This document shows positions 35,348 through 43,293 of a stretch of DNA of 64,000 bases, piece after piece; positions within the stretch are counted from its first letter, which is position 1, and the number at the start of each line of letters is the position of its first letter. Location: assembly GCF_016219575.1 (NCBI RefSeq), contig NZ_JACRMG010000009.1, forward strand, positions 310,001 through 374,000. The letters are read 5' to 3'. The notes beneath the pieces were generated by a model. It was not told the DNA's origin and did not search any database. It saw only the letters and a list, made by a program, of their open reading frames with translations. The stretch comes from Bradyrhizobium sp. (GTDB taxonomy: Bacteria > Pseudomonadota > Alphaproteobacteria > Rhizobiales > Xanthobacteraceae). A program made the position numbers and the translations under genes.

Positions 35348-35523
35348 CGTCGTTTTTTAGCCGGGGGCGGATTGATCTCGGCGATTCTGCGGAGGCAATC
35401 GGCTTCGGAATCATGGGGACCCGAAACGAACGTGCCGCTGACCTTTGTCGAGTACCAGCCGGACAGGACGCCGAGCCGAAGCGCCTCGTCAGTCTTGACG
35501 TGGCGCGGCGAGAGATTTTGCAT
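35344..35523 (-). CDS. Small unrecognised protein coupled to the DUF1488-like gene
   Basis: About 59 residues from a Met at 35523 (or 71 from 35559). It is charged and hydrophilic: SPRHVKTDEALRLGVLSGW, then a Cys (ADCLRRIAEI), then a basic end PAKKRR. Its stop overlaps the next gene's ATG (CGATGA), which is the main reason to believe it. I do not recognise it. The opposite strand holds a competing ORF of similar length with no support. Confidence 0.5.
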   Translation of the reverse strand: MQNLSPRHVKTDEALRLGVLSGWYSTKVSGTFVSGPHDSEADCLRRIAEINPPPAKKRR

Positions 35524-35683
35524 CTGGTTGCTTTCTGTTGGGATGCCGGCGGCGTGCAAACGCCCTGGGTCGGCTTCGATGTCGGCGCGATTGGTGTCGG
35601 TGTGCGCCCTTTCCCGGCAAATAGCTATCGCTTTCTCCCGAATTGCCGCAATCCATAACCCCTACCGGGAGTTTGAATTCTCA

Positions 35684-35701
35684 GGGGCGCAATTGCGCCC
35701 C
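35684..35701. repeat. Perfect 18-base palindrome in the CoA-transferase upstream region
   Basis: GGGGCGCAATTGCGCCCC is a fully symmetric sequence in the 295-base gap between the small-gene pair and the CoA-transferase. It has no loop and no T-run, so it reads more like a protein-binding site than a terminator. The rest of the gap shows nothing else that I recognise. Confidence 0.45.
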
Positions 35702-35855
35702 ATAGCGCGCGCCAAGGGGTGCTCCCCCGGAATGAGGGTGCCCTGCATAACCCCATACCCCCGGCGCAGCTTGATCTTGGCCGAGCGCTGCCGTTACTTG
35801 GCCAGACAAGCAAGATCGCGGCGCAAAATACCGCCGACCGGGAGAAATCGCGCAG

Positions 35856-37061
35856 ATGGGACCGCTGAATGGCATCAAGGTCATCGACATGACCACCGTG
35901 CTGATGGGGCCTTACGCGACCCAGGCGCTCGGCGACTACGGCGCCGACGTCATCAAGGTGGAATCGCCTGACGGCGACGTGACGCGGCAGATCGGGCCGA
36001 CCCGGCATCCCGGCATGGGGCCGGTGTTCCTCAATACCAACCGCAGCAAGCGCTCGATCTGCCTCGACCTGAAAAAGCCCGCCGGCCGCGACGCCGTGTT
36101 GCGGCTGATCAGGACGGCGGACGTCCTGGTCTACAATGTGCGCCCGCAGGCGATGGCGAGGCTGCAGCTTGGCTACGACGTCGTCGCAAAGATCAATCCG
36201 CGCCTGATTTACGCCGGCGTATTCGGTTTCGGCCAGGACGGCCCCTATGCCGCCAAGCCCGCCTATGACGATTTGATTCAGGGCGCCACCGCGCTGCCGG
36301 CGCTGATGGCGCAGACCTCGGAGGACGGCGTGCCGCGCTATGTGCCGAACGCGCTGGTCGACCGCATCGTCGGCCTCACCGCCGTCGGCGCGATCTGCGC
36401 CAGCCTTGTGCACCGCGACCGCACCGGGCAGGGGCAGCGCGTCGACATACCCATGTTCGAGACCATGGCGAGCTTCGTCATGGGCGACCACATGGGCGGG
36501 CTCACCTACGATCCGCCGCTCGACAAGGGCGGCTATGCCCGCCATCTGTCGCGCGACCGCCGGCCCTACAAGACCTCCGACGGCTACATCTGCGTCATCG
36601 TCTACAACGACAAGCAGTGGGAGAGCTTCTTCGCTGCTACCGGCCGCGCCGACCTGCGCGACGACCCGAGATTTGCCAGCTTCGCCGGCCGCGCCGGCAA
36701 TATCGACCATGTCTATGCCGAGCTCGCACGCATCCTCGAGACGAAGTCGACCGCCGAGTGGATGGATATCCTCACCCATGCCGACATCCCGGTCATGCCG
36801 ATGCACGATCTCGAGAGCCTGCTCTCCGATCCGCACATGGTGGCGACCGATCGCTTCCCCGTGGTCGATCATCCGACCGAGGGAAAAATCCGCAGCATGA
36901 AGGTATCGGCGAACTGGTCGGAAACCCCGGTCGAAACCCCGCGGCTGGCGCCGCGGCTCGGCGAGCACTCGGCCGAGGTGTTGCGGGAGGCCGGCTATTC
37001 CGGCGACGAGATCGCAGCGATGGTGCGCGACGGCGTCACCAGAACTGCGGCAAGCAGATAG
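35856..37061 (+). CDS. Class III CoA-transferase (CaiB/BaiF family)
   Basis: A 401-residue family III CoA-transferase. N-terminal Rossmann-like GIKVIDMTTVLMGPYATQAL, VIKVESP and SKRSICLDLKK blocks, and the catalytic Asp in KPAYDDLIQG (Asp138 or Asp139). It moves CoA between an acyl-CoA donor and a free acid. It is followed 9 bases later by an acyl-CoA dehydrogenase, so the pair probably activates then desaturates the same acid. The donor and acceptor are not predictable. Confidence 0.92.
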   Translation: MGPLNGIKVIDMTTVLMGPYATQALGDYGADVIKVESPDGDVTRQIGPTRHPGMGPVFLNTNRSKRSICLDLKKPAGRDAVLRLIRTADVLVYNVRPQAMARLQLGYDVVAKINPRLIYAGVFGFGQDGPYAAKPAYDDLIQGATALPALMAQTSEDGVPRYVPNALVDRIVGLTAVGAICASLVHRDRTGQGQRVDIPMFETMASFVMGDHMGGLTYDPPLDKGGYARHLSRDRRPYKTSDGYICVIVYNDKQWESFFAATGRADLRDDPRFASFAGRAGNIDHVYAELARILETKSTAEWMDILTHADIPVMPMHDLESLLSDPHMVATDRFPVVDHPTEGKIRSMKVSANWSETPVETPRLAPRLGEHSAEVLREAGYSGDEIAAMVRDGVTRTAASR

Positions 37062-37070
37062 GATCACAAG

Positions 37071-38237
37071 ATGGACTTCGCGCTCTCCGCCAACCAGGAA
37101 TCGATCAAGGATGCCGTCGGCAAGATCTGCTCGCGCTTCGACGACGCCTATTGGTTGAAAAAGGACAAGGAGGGCGGCTTCCCCGCCGATTTCCACATGG
37201 CGCTGGCCGATGCCGGCTGGCTCGGCATCTGCATCCCCGAGGAATTTGGCGGCTCCGGCCTCGGCATCACCGATGCCGCGATCATGATGCGGACGATTTC
37301 GGAATCCGGCGCCGGCATGTCGGGGGCGTCGGCGGTGCACATGAACGTGTTCGGTCTCAATCCCGTGGTCGTGTTCGGCAGCAAGGAGCAGTGCTACCGC
37401 ATGCTGCCGGGAATCGTCGACGGCCGCGACCGTTCCTGCTTTGCGGTGACCGAGCCGAACACCGGCCTCAACACCACGCAGCTGAAAACGCGCGCGGTGC
37501 GCAAGGGCGACAAGTATATCGTCAATGGCCAGAAGGTCTGGATCTCCACCGCGCAGGTCGCCAACAAGATCCTGCTGCTGGCGCGCACCACGCCGCTGGA
37601 GGCGGTGAAGACGCCGACGCAGGGGCTGAGCCTGTTCTACACGGACTTCGACAAGCAGCGCGTCACCGTGCACGAGATCGAGAAGATGGGCCGCAAGCCC
37701 GTCGATTCGAACGAGCTGTTCTTCGAGAATTTCGAGATTCCGGTCGAGGATCGCCTCGGCGAGGAGGGGCGCGGCTTCGAATACATTTTGCACGGCATGA
37801 ATCCGGAGCGTATCCTGATCGCGGCAGAAGCCGTCGGGCTCGGCATGGTCGCGCTGTCGCGCGCCTCGGGCTATGCCAAGACCCGCATCGTCTTCAATCG
37901 CCCGATCGGCATGAACCAGGCGATCCAGCATCCCCTTGCCAAGAACTGGATGGAGCTGGAAGCCGCCTGGCTGATGGTGCTGCGCGCCGGCTGGCAATAT
38001 GACCAGAACATGCCCTGCGGCCCCGCCGCCAACTCCGCAAAGTATCTCGCCGCCGAGGCCGGCTTCCGCGCCTGCGAGCAGGCCGTGATGACCCATGGCG
38101 GATTCGGCTATGCCAAGGAATACCACGTCGAGCGTTACCTGCGGGAATCCCTGATCCCCCGCATCGCCCCGATCTCGCCGCAGCTCATTCTCAGCTTCAT
38201 CGGCGAGAAGGTGCTGGGCTTGCCGAAGTCGTATTGA
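37071..38237 (+). CDS. Acyl-CoA dehydrogenase
   Basis: A 388-residue FAD-dependent acyl-CoA dehydrogenase with the usual three domains: N-terminal helices (SANQESIKDAVGKICS), a middle beta barrel (CFAVTEPNTGLNTTQLKT, KVWISTA) and a C-terminal helical domain (MTHGGFGYAKEYHVERYLRE). The MCAD-type catalytic Glu in a YEGTxEIQ motif is absent (here RIAPISPQL). A Glu in GMNPERILIAAEAVG sits where isovaleryl-CoA-type dehydrogenases have theirs, so a branched-chain or bulky substrate fits. It probably acts with the CoA-transferase. Confidence 0.9.
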   Translation: MDFALSANQESIKDAVGKICSRFDDAYWLKKDKEGGFPADFHMALADAGWLGICIPEEFGGSGLGITDAAIMMRTISESGAGMSGASAVHMNVFGLNPVVVFGSKEQCYRMLPGIVDGRDRSCFAVTEPNTGLNTTQLKTRAVRKGDKYIVNGQKVWISTAQVANKILLLARTTPLEAVKTPTQGLSLFYTDFDKQRVTVHEIEKMGRKPVDSNELFFENFEIPVEDRLGEEGRGFEYILHGMNPERILIAAEAVGLGMVALSRASGYAKTRIVFNRPIGMNQAIQHPLAKNWMELEAAWLMVLRAGWQYDQNMPCGPAANSAKYLAAEAGFRACEQAVMTHGGFGYAKEYHVERYLRESLIPRIAPISPQLILSFIGEKVLGLPKSY

Positions 38238-38260
38238 TGCAAACCGAAATCTCTCCATCG

Positions 38261-38300
38261 TCATTCCGGGCCTGCGCCTTACGGCGCATCCCGGAATGAC
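38261..38300. repeat. Palindromic repeat (GTCATTCCGGGGC family, short form)
   Basis: GTCATTCCGGGCCTGCGCC and the inverted GGCGCATCCCGGAATGAC lie tightly together, forming one long hairpin between the dehydrogenase and the thiolase-like gene. Confidence 0.85.
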
Positions 38301-38323
38301 GCGGGGAGGGAGTGTGCCAAACC

Positions 38324-39460
38324 ATGAGCTACATCACCGGCGTCGGCCTCACGTCCTACGGCAAGCACGAAGGCTCGAACTCGCTCGACCTCATGAGCAA
38401 GGCTGCTGCGCTTGCCATTGCCGATGCCGGGCTGAAGCGCGCCGATATCGACGGGCTGCTCTGCGGCTACAACACGGTCTCGCCGCACATCATGCTCGCC
38501 ACCGTCTTCGCCGAGCATTTTGGCCTCCGGCCGAGCTACGCCCATGCCGTTCAGGTCGGCGGCGCCACCGGGCTCGCCATGACCATGCTGGCGTATCACC
38601 TCGTCGATAGCGGCGTAGCAAAGCATGTGCTGGTCGTCTCCGGCGAGAACCGGCTGACCGGCCAAAGCCGCGACGCCTCGATCCAGGCGCTCGCCCAGGT
38701 CGGCCATCCCGACTATGAGGTCTCGCTCGGGCCGACCATCCCCGCCTATTACGGTCTCGTCGCCTCCCGCTACATGCACGAATACGGGCTGACCGAGGAG
38801 GATCTCGCCGAATTCGCCGTGCTGATGCGCGCGCACGCCTGCACCCATCCCGGTGCCCAGTTCCATGAACCGATCACCGTTGCCGACGTGATGGCCTCGA
38901 AGCCGGTGGCGATGCCGCTAAAGCTGCTCGACTGCTGCCCGGTGTCGGATGGCGGCGCGGCCTTCATCATCAGCCGCGAGCCGACCGGAGCTGCAGGCAT
39001 TCGCATCCGCGGCTGCGCGCAGGCGCATACCCATCAGCATGTCACGGCCGCGCCGGCACTCAGCGAGCTCGGAGCCGAAATCTCCATTGCCAAGGCCAAG
39101 ACAGCTTCCGGCCTTGCGATATCAGACGTGCGCTACGCTGCGGTCTATGACAGCTTCACCATCACGCTCGCCATGCTGCTCGAAGACCTCGGCTTCGCCG
39201 GGCGAGGCGAGGCGGCAGCGCGTGTGCGCTCCGGATACTTCAACCGCGACGGCGAGGTGCCGCTCAACACTCATGGTGGCCTTTTGAGCTACGGCCATTG
39301 CGGTGTCGGCGGCGCGATGGCGCATCTGGTCGAAACCCATCTGCAGATGACCGGCCGCGCCGGTAATCGCCAGGTGCGCGACGCCTCGATCGCGCTGTTG
39401 CATGGCGACGGCGGCGTGCTGTCGTCGCATGTCAGCATGTTCCTGGAGCGCGTGCGATGA
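38324..39460 (+). CDS. Thiolase-like protein lacking the nucleophilic cysteine
   Basis: A 378-residue thiolase-fold protein from the ATG at 38324. Where thiolases have the acylated Cys (as NACATG in the gene at 32170), it has QVGGATG (Gly79-Gly80). The GH motif is kept as GLLSYGHCGVGGAMAHL. The YAAVYDSFTITLAMLL segment and the direct downstream DUF35 gene match the layout of Ltp2-like retro-aldolases, which use the same fold to split a CoA ester of a beta-hydroxy acid and need a DUF35 partner. It overlaps the partner's start by 4 bases. A non-thiolytic carbon-carbon lyase role is inferred. Confidence 0.85.
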   Translation: MSYITGVGLTSYGKHEGSNSLDLMSKAAALAIADAGLKRADIDGLLCGYNTVSPHIMLATVFAEHFGLRPSYAHAVQVGGATGLAMTMLAYHLVDSGVAKHVLVVSGENRLTGQSRDASIQALAQVGHPDYEVSLGPTIPAYYGLVASRYMHEYGLTEEDLAEFAVLMRAHACTHPGAQFHEPITVADVMASKPVAMPLKLLDCCPVSDGGAAFIISREPTGAAGIRIRGCAQAHTHQHVTAAPALSELGAEISIAKAKTASGLAISDVRYAAVYDSFTITLAMLLEDLGFAGRGEAAARVRSGYFNRDGEVPLNTHGGLLSYGHCGVGGAMAHLVETHLQMTGRAGNRQVRDASIALLHGDGGVLSSHVSMFLERVR

Positions 39461-39816
39461 GCGAAAAACTTGCCGACTGGACCAGGGGCGCCGAAGCCAT
39501 CGTCTATCAGCAGTGCGCCGCCTGCGGCACCCGCCAATATTTCCGTCGCAGCTTCTGCGCTGCCTGCGGGGCCGCAGATCCGCAGGACAAGCAAGCGAGC
39601 GGCGAGGGGACGGTCTATGCCACTTCGCTGGTCTGCCGCGCCGCCACGCCGGAGACCAGAGCGCAAGTGCCCTACAACATCCTGCTGGTCGATGCGGCTG
39701 AAGGCTTTCGCATGATGGCGCACGGCGACAACGGCCTCGCCATCGGCGACAAGGTGGTCGCGCGGTTCAAGCAATTCGCGGGAAGGCTGGTGCCGCATTT
39801 TGAAAAGGTGAGATGA
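39457..39816 (+). CDS. Zn-ribbon/OB-fold (DUF35) partner protein
   Basis: A 119-residue protein that overlaps the thiolase-like stop by ATGA. Its zinc ribbon is CAACG (about 20-24) and CAACG (about 37-41); an OB-fold follows (GTVYATSLVCRAATPETR and VPYNILLVDAAEGFRM). DUF35 proteins stabilise or bind acyl-CoA for thiolase-fold partners such as Ltp2 and HMG-CoA-synthase-like enzymes. It almost certainly forms a complex with the upstream product. Confidence 0.9.
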   Translation: MSEKLADWTRGAEAIVYQQCAACGTRQYFRRSFCAACGAADPQDKQASGEGTVYATSLVCRAATPETRAQVPYNILLVDAAEGFRMMAHGDNGLAIGDKVVARFKQFAGRLVPHFEKVR

Positions 39817-39828
39817 GAATTTTGGAAC

Positions 39829-39910
39829 GTCATTCCGGGGCGATGCGCCAGCATCGAACCCGGAATCTCGAGGTTCCGGGTCTGGTGCTTGCGCACCATC
39901 CCGGAACGAC
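39829..39910. repeat. Palindromic intergenic repeat (GTCATTCCGGGGC family)
   Basis: GTCATTCCGGGGCGATGCGC and the inverted GTGCGCACCATCCCGGAACGAC enclose inner arms CGGAATCTCGAGGTTCCGG. It lies between the DUF35 gene and the small membrane-protein gene. Confidence 0.85.
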
Positions 39911-39920
39911 AGGAAGTTCA

Positions 39921-40022
39921 TCACCGTACATAGAGCACGACGCTGGCGATGACGAGCATCGCCGTCACCGCCAGCATCTGCGCGAACGCTTCCGAGGCCG
40001 CCCTCTTGGTGGCTTCCTTCAT
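39921..40022 (-). CDS. Very small predicted membrane protein (33 residues)
   Basis: A short reading frame with a strong ribosome site (GGGAGATAGAC before ATG) encodes MKEATKRAASEAFAQ and then one hydrophobic helix MLAVTAMLVIASVVLYVR, ending there. Small, Lys/Arg-first and helix-last proteins like this are common bacterial single-span membrane peptides. It is not part of any larger frame. The region 40023-40300 upstream of the next gene shows no other gene; the function is unknown. Confidence 0.55.
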   Translation of the reverse strand: MKEATKRAASEAFAQMLAVTAMLVIASVVLYVR

Positions 40023-40300
40023 GTCTATCTCCCTAGACTTGGGCACGATTCACCGTGGCGCGCCAAGACACACTGTGCCAAGCCACGCAGCGACGATCGT
40101 ATCGGTTACTCGGAACACCCCGCGACGATGATCCGCCCTTTGATGAGTCCCCACTCAGGCGAATATCGACAGTCCCACGGTCGAATAGTAATGCGGCGGC
40201 AATTTGACTCGGTTGTGTTGCTCTGGAGTCGGTCGCCGGATATCGTTTCGGCCGGACGGTAGGCAAAACATCAGGAAACCCAAGGCTAAAGAGGCAGATC

Positions 40301-40828
40301 ATGGCCCGCATCGACTACAGCGATCCCGCAAAGCACAACGAGCGCACCAAGGAGCTGCTCGGCAAGAACCGCAACGCCAACATCTTTCGCATGATGGCGC
40401 ATTCGCCGAGCTATCTCGAGCAATACTGCCGGCTCGGCGGCGCGATCCGCCACAAGGGCGAGCTCGATCCCGTGGTGCGCGAACTCGCGATCACGCGCAC
40501 GGGTATCCTGTGCCAGGCGCCCTACGAGATCGTGGCGCACAAGCGGATCGGCAAGAATGTCGGCGTCACCGACGAGCAGAACGAGGCCTTGGAGAACTGG
40601 CAGCAGGCCTCCTGCTTCAACGAGACGCAACGCGCCGCGCTCGCCTTCACCGATGAGATCGTCAAGCTGCACAAGCCGACCGATGCGACCTTCAATGCAA
40701 TCCGCGCCAGACTGACGCCGGCCGCGCTGGTCGAGCTGCAACTCTCGGTCGGTTTCTACATCATGACGTCGAAATTCCTGGAGACATTTGCGATTGACAT
40801 GCAGCCGGTGACGGAAGTGGTCAGCTGA
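40301..40828 (+). CDS. Carboxymuconolactone decarboxylase family protein
   Basis: A 175-residue all-helical AhpD/CMD-fold protein. The family core is LDPVVRELAITRTGILCQAPYE with IVAHKRIGKNVG. The AhpD-type redox CxxC is not kept: only one Cys is present (CQAP), so peroxidase activity like AhpD is unlikely, though the Glu and His of the CMD site remain. Homologues are widespread near acyl-CoA and aromatic catabolism genes. Its start follows AGAGGCAGATC. Function is otherwise open. Confidence 0.85.
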   Translation: MARIDYSDPAKHNERTKELLGKNRNANIFRMMAHSPSYLEQYCRLGGAIRHKGELDPVVRELAITRTGILCQAPYEIVAHKRIGKNVGVTDEQNEALENWQQASCFNETQRAALAFTDEIVKLHKPTDATFNAIRARLTPAALVELQLSVGFYIMTSKFLETFAIDMQPVTEVVS

Positions 40829-40945
40829 GCCGATCCACAGAATAAAATCTTTCACCGGCCGCCTTGATCGGTCGCGCGGCAATGGTCCATAAGCGGCGTC
40901 CCTGCGGGGTGGTTGGGTAACCGCGGCCAGTTGGAAGGTTTTTGC

Positions 40946-43285
40946 GTGGCAAACATTCATGGCAAGATTGCGCAGGAACTCGGCGTCCGCGAGCAGCAGG
41001 TCGAAGCAACGGTCACGCTGCTCGACGGCGGGGCCACGGTTCCGTTCATTGCCCGTTATCGCAAGGAGGTCACCGGCGGCCTCGACGATGCGCAATTGCG
41101 CACCCTCGAAGAGCGCCTGACCTATTTGCGAGAGCTCGAAGCGCGCCGCATCGCGATTCTCGATTCGATCCGCGAACAGGGCAAGCTCGATGCGGCGCTG
41201 GAGGCCTCGATCCTCGCCGCCGACAGCAAGGGCCGTCTGGAAGACATCTACCTGCCGTTCAAGCCGAAGCGCCGGACGAAGGCCGAGATCGCCAGGGAAG
41301 CCGGCCTGGAGCCGCTGGCCGAATTGCTGCTGACGCAGCCCGGGAACGATCCGCAGGCCGTGGCCGCAGGCTTTGTCAATGCGGACAAGGACGTCGCCGA
41401 TGTGGCCGCCGCGCTCGAAGGCGCGCGCGCGATTCTGGTGGAGCGGTTTGCGGAAGATGCTGATCTGATCGGCCAGCTCCGGGAAGAGATGTGGTCGAAC
41501 GGGCGGATGATCTCCACGGTCCGCCGCGGCAAGAAGACCGAAGGCGAGAAGTTCAAGGACTATTTCGATTTCAGCGAGCCGCTGACCAGGCTGCCGTCCC
41601 ACCGCATCCTCGCGATGTTTCGCGGGGAGAAGGAAGAGATTCTGGAATTGCAGATCCAGCCGGAGGCGGAGCCGGTGGCTGCGGGCGCGACCAGTGCCCA
41701 TGAGCGCAAGATCATGCAGCGCTTTGGCATTTCCGACCAGGGCCGCGCCGGCGACAAGTGGCTTGCGGAAACGGCTCGCTGGGCGTGGCGCACCAAGATT
41801 CAGGTGCATCTCAACATCGACCTGCGCATGCGGCTGTGGACCGCGGCGGAAACCGAAGCGGTGCGGGTCTTCGCCTCGAACCTGCGTGACCTTCTGCTGG
41901 CCGCGCCAGCCGGCGCCCGCGTCACCATGGGGCTCGATCCCGGCTACCGCTCCGGCGTCAAGGTCGCGGTGGTCGACGCCACCGGCAAGGTGGTGGACAC
42001 CGCGACGGTCTATCCGCACGAGCCGCAACGGCGATGGGATGAAACGCTGGCAACGCTCGGCAAGCTCGCTGTCAAGCACCGCGTCGATCTCATCGCGATC
42101 GGCAACGGCACCGCCTCGCGCGAGACGGACAAGCTGGGGACCGAGCTGGTCAAGCTGCTGCCGGATCTGAAAATGTCGAAAATCGTCGTCTCGGAAGCCG
42201 GCGCTTCCGTCTATTCGGCCTCGGCCTTCGCATCGGAGGAATTGCCCGACCTCGACGTCACGTTGCGCGGTGCGGTGTCGATCGCCCGGCGTCTGCAGGA
42301 CCCGCTGGCCGAATTGGTCAAGATCGATCCGAAGGCGATCGGCGTCGGCCAGTACCAGCACGACCTCAGCGAGTCGAGGCTGGCGCGTTCGCTCGACGCC
42401 GTGGTCGAGGATTGCGTCAATGCCGTCGGTGTCGATGCCAACACCGCTTCGGCGCCGCTGCTGGCGCGGGTATCGGGGATCGGTGAGGGGCTCGCGCAAG
42501 GCATCGTGCAGCACCGCGACGTCAACGGTCCGTTCAAGTCGCGCAAGGCGCTGAAGGATGTGCCGCGTCTCGGCCCGAAGGCGTTCGAGCAATGCGCAGG
42601 CTTCCTCCGCATCAATGGCGGCAGCGATCCGCTCGACGCCTCCGGCGTGCATCCGGAGGCCTATCCGGTGGTCCGGCGAATCCTCGAAGCGACGCGGAGC
42701 GACATCAAGGCGCTGATCGGCAATGCCGAGATCGTGCGGCAACTGAAGCCGCAGGCCTTCGTGGACGAGACGTTCGGGTTGCCCACCGTGACCGACATCC
42801 TGCGCGAGCTGGAAAAACCGGGTCGCGATCCGCGTCCGGCCTTCAAGACGGCGGTGCTGAAGGAAGGCGTCGAGACGATCAAGGACCTCAAGCGCGGCAT
42901 GATCCTGGAAGGGACGGTGACCAACGTCGCCGCATTCGGCGCCTTCGTCGACATCGGCGTGCATCAGGACGGGCTGGTGCATATCTCGGCGATGTCCAAA
43001 ACCTTCATCAAGGACCCGCGCGAGGTCGTGAAGCCCGGCGACATCGTCAAGGTCAAGGTGCTGGACGTCGAGGTCGCCCGCAAGCGCATCGCATTGACGC
43101 TGCGTCTGGACGACGAGGTCGCGGCCAAGGGCGGCGAGAAGGCAAAGGGCGCGACGCGCGAAAATTCGCGCTCGTCATCGCCCGCGCCGCGCAAGCCGGC
43201 GCCGGCTTCCTCCGGCGGCGGGGCGCTCGCTGACGCCTTGCGCCGCGCCAGCGAGAAGACGGGACGCGGCAAGTCGGGCAGGTGA
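40946..43285 (+). CDS. tex: Tex family RNA-binding transcription accessory protein
   Basis: A 779-residue protein from a GTG at 40946 (GGAAGG upstream). Order of domains: N-terminal helical Tex domain ([17 protein letters not shown]), YqgF/RNase H-like domain ([18 protein letters not shown]), tandem helix-hairpin-helix (LPRL... [16 protein letters not shown]), and an S1 RNA-binding domain ([18 protein letters not shown], about 650-720). A Ser/Pro/Ala-rich tail follows. Tex binds nucleic acid and is linked to transcription and stress in several bacteria. It is a core gene and converges with the glutaminase gene 8 bases away. Confidence 0.95.
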   Translation: MANIHGKIAQELGVREQQVEATVTLLDGGATVPFIARYRKEVTGGLDDAQLRTLEERLTYLRELEARRIAILDSIREQGKLDAALEASILAADSKGRLEDIYLPFKPKRRTKAEIAREAGLEPLAELLLTQPGNDPQAVAAGFVNADKDVADVAAALEGARAILVERFAEDADLIGQLREEMWSNGRMISTVRRGKKTEGEKFKDYFDFSEPLTRLPSHRILAMFRGEKEEILELQIQPEAEPVAAGATSAHERKIMQRFGISDQGRAGDKWLAETARWAWRTKIQVHLNIDLRMRLWTAAETEAVRVFASNLRDLLLAAPAGARVTMGLDPGYRSGVKVAVVDATGKVVDTATVYPHEPQRRWDETLATLGKLAVKHRVDLIAIGNGTASRETDKLGTELVKLLPDLKMSKIVVSEAGASVYSASAFASEELPDLDVTLRGAVSIARRLQDPLAELVKIDPKAIGVGQYQHDLSESRLARSLDAVVEDCVNAVGVDANTASAPLLARVSGIGEGLAQGIVQHRDVNGPFKSRKALKDVPRLGPKAFEQCAGFLRINGGSDPLDASGVHPEAYPVVRRILEATRSDIKALIGNAEIVRQLKPQAFVDETFGLPTVTDILRELEKPGRDPRPAFKTAVLKEGVETIKDLKRGMILEGTVTNVAAFGAFVDIGVHQDGLVHISAMSKTFIKDPREVVKPGDIVKVKVLDVEVARKRIALTLRLDDEVAAKGGEKAKGATRENSRSSSPAPRKPAPASSGGGALADALRRASEKTGRGKSGR

Positions 43286-43293
43286 GAGGCGTC

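Noticed and set aside
35335..35658. Plus-strand frame opposite the two small genes
   Set aside because: It overlaps the ATGA-coupled small gene pair and has no ribosome site; the coupled pair is the more economical reading.
35625..38264. Very long minus-strand frame (879 codons) opposite CoA-transferase and acyl-CoA dehydrogenase
   Set aside because: Both opposite genes are well-motifed; the antisense frame reads Arg/Ala/His/Asp-rich with no domain.
40286..42982. Long minus-strand frame (898 codons) opposite the CMD and tex genes
   Set aside because: Tex is a certain gene with all domains; the antisense product is composed of RHR/RRG-type shadow sequence.
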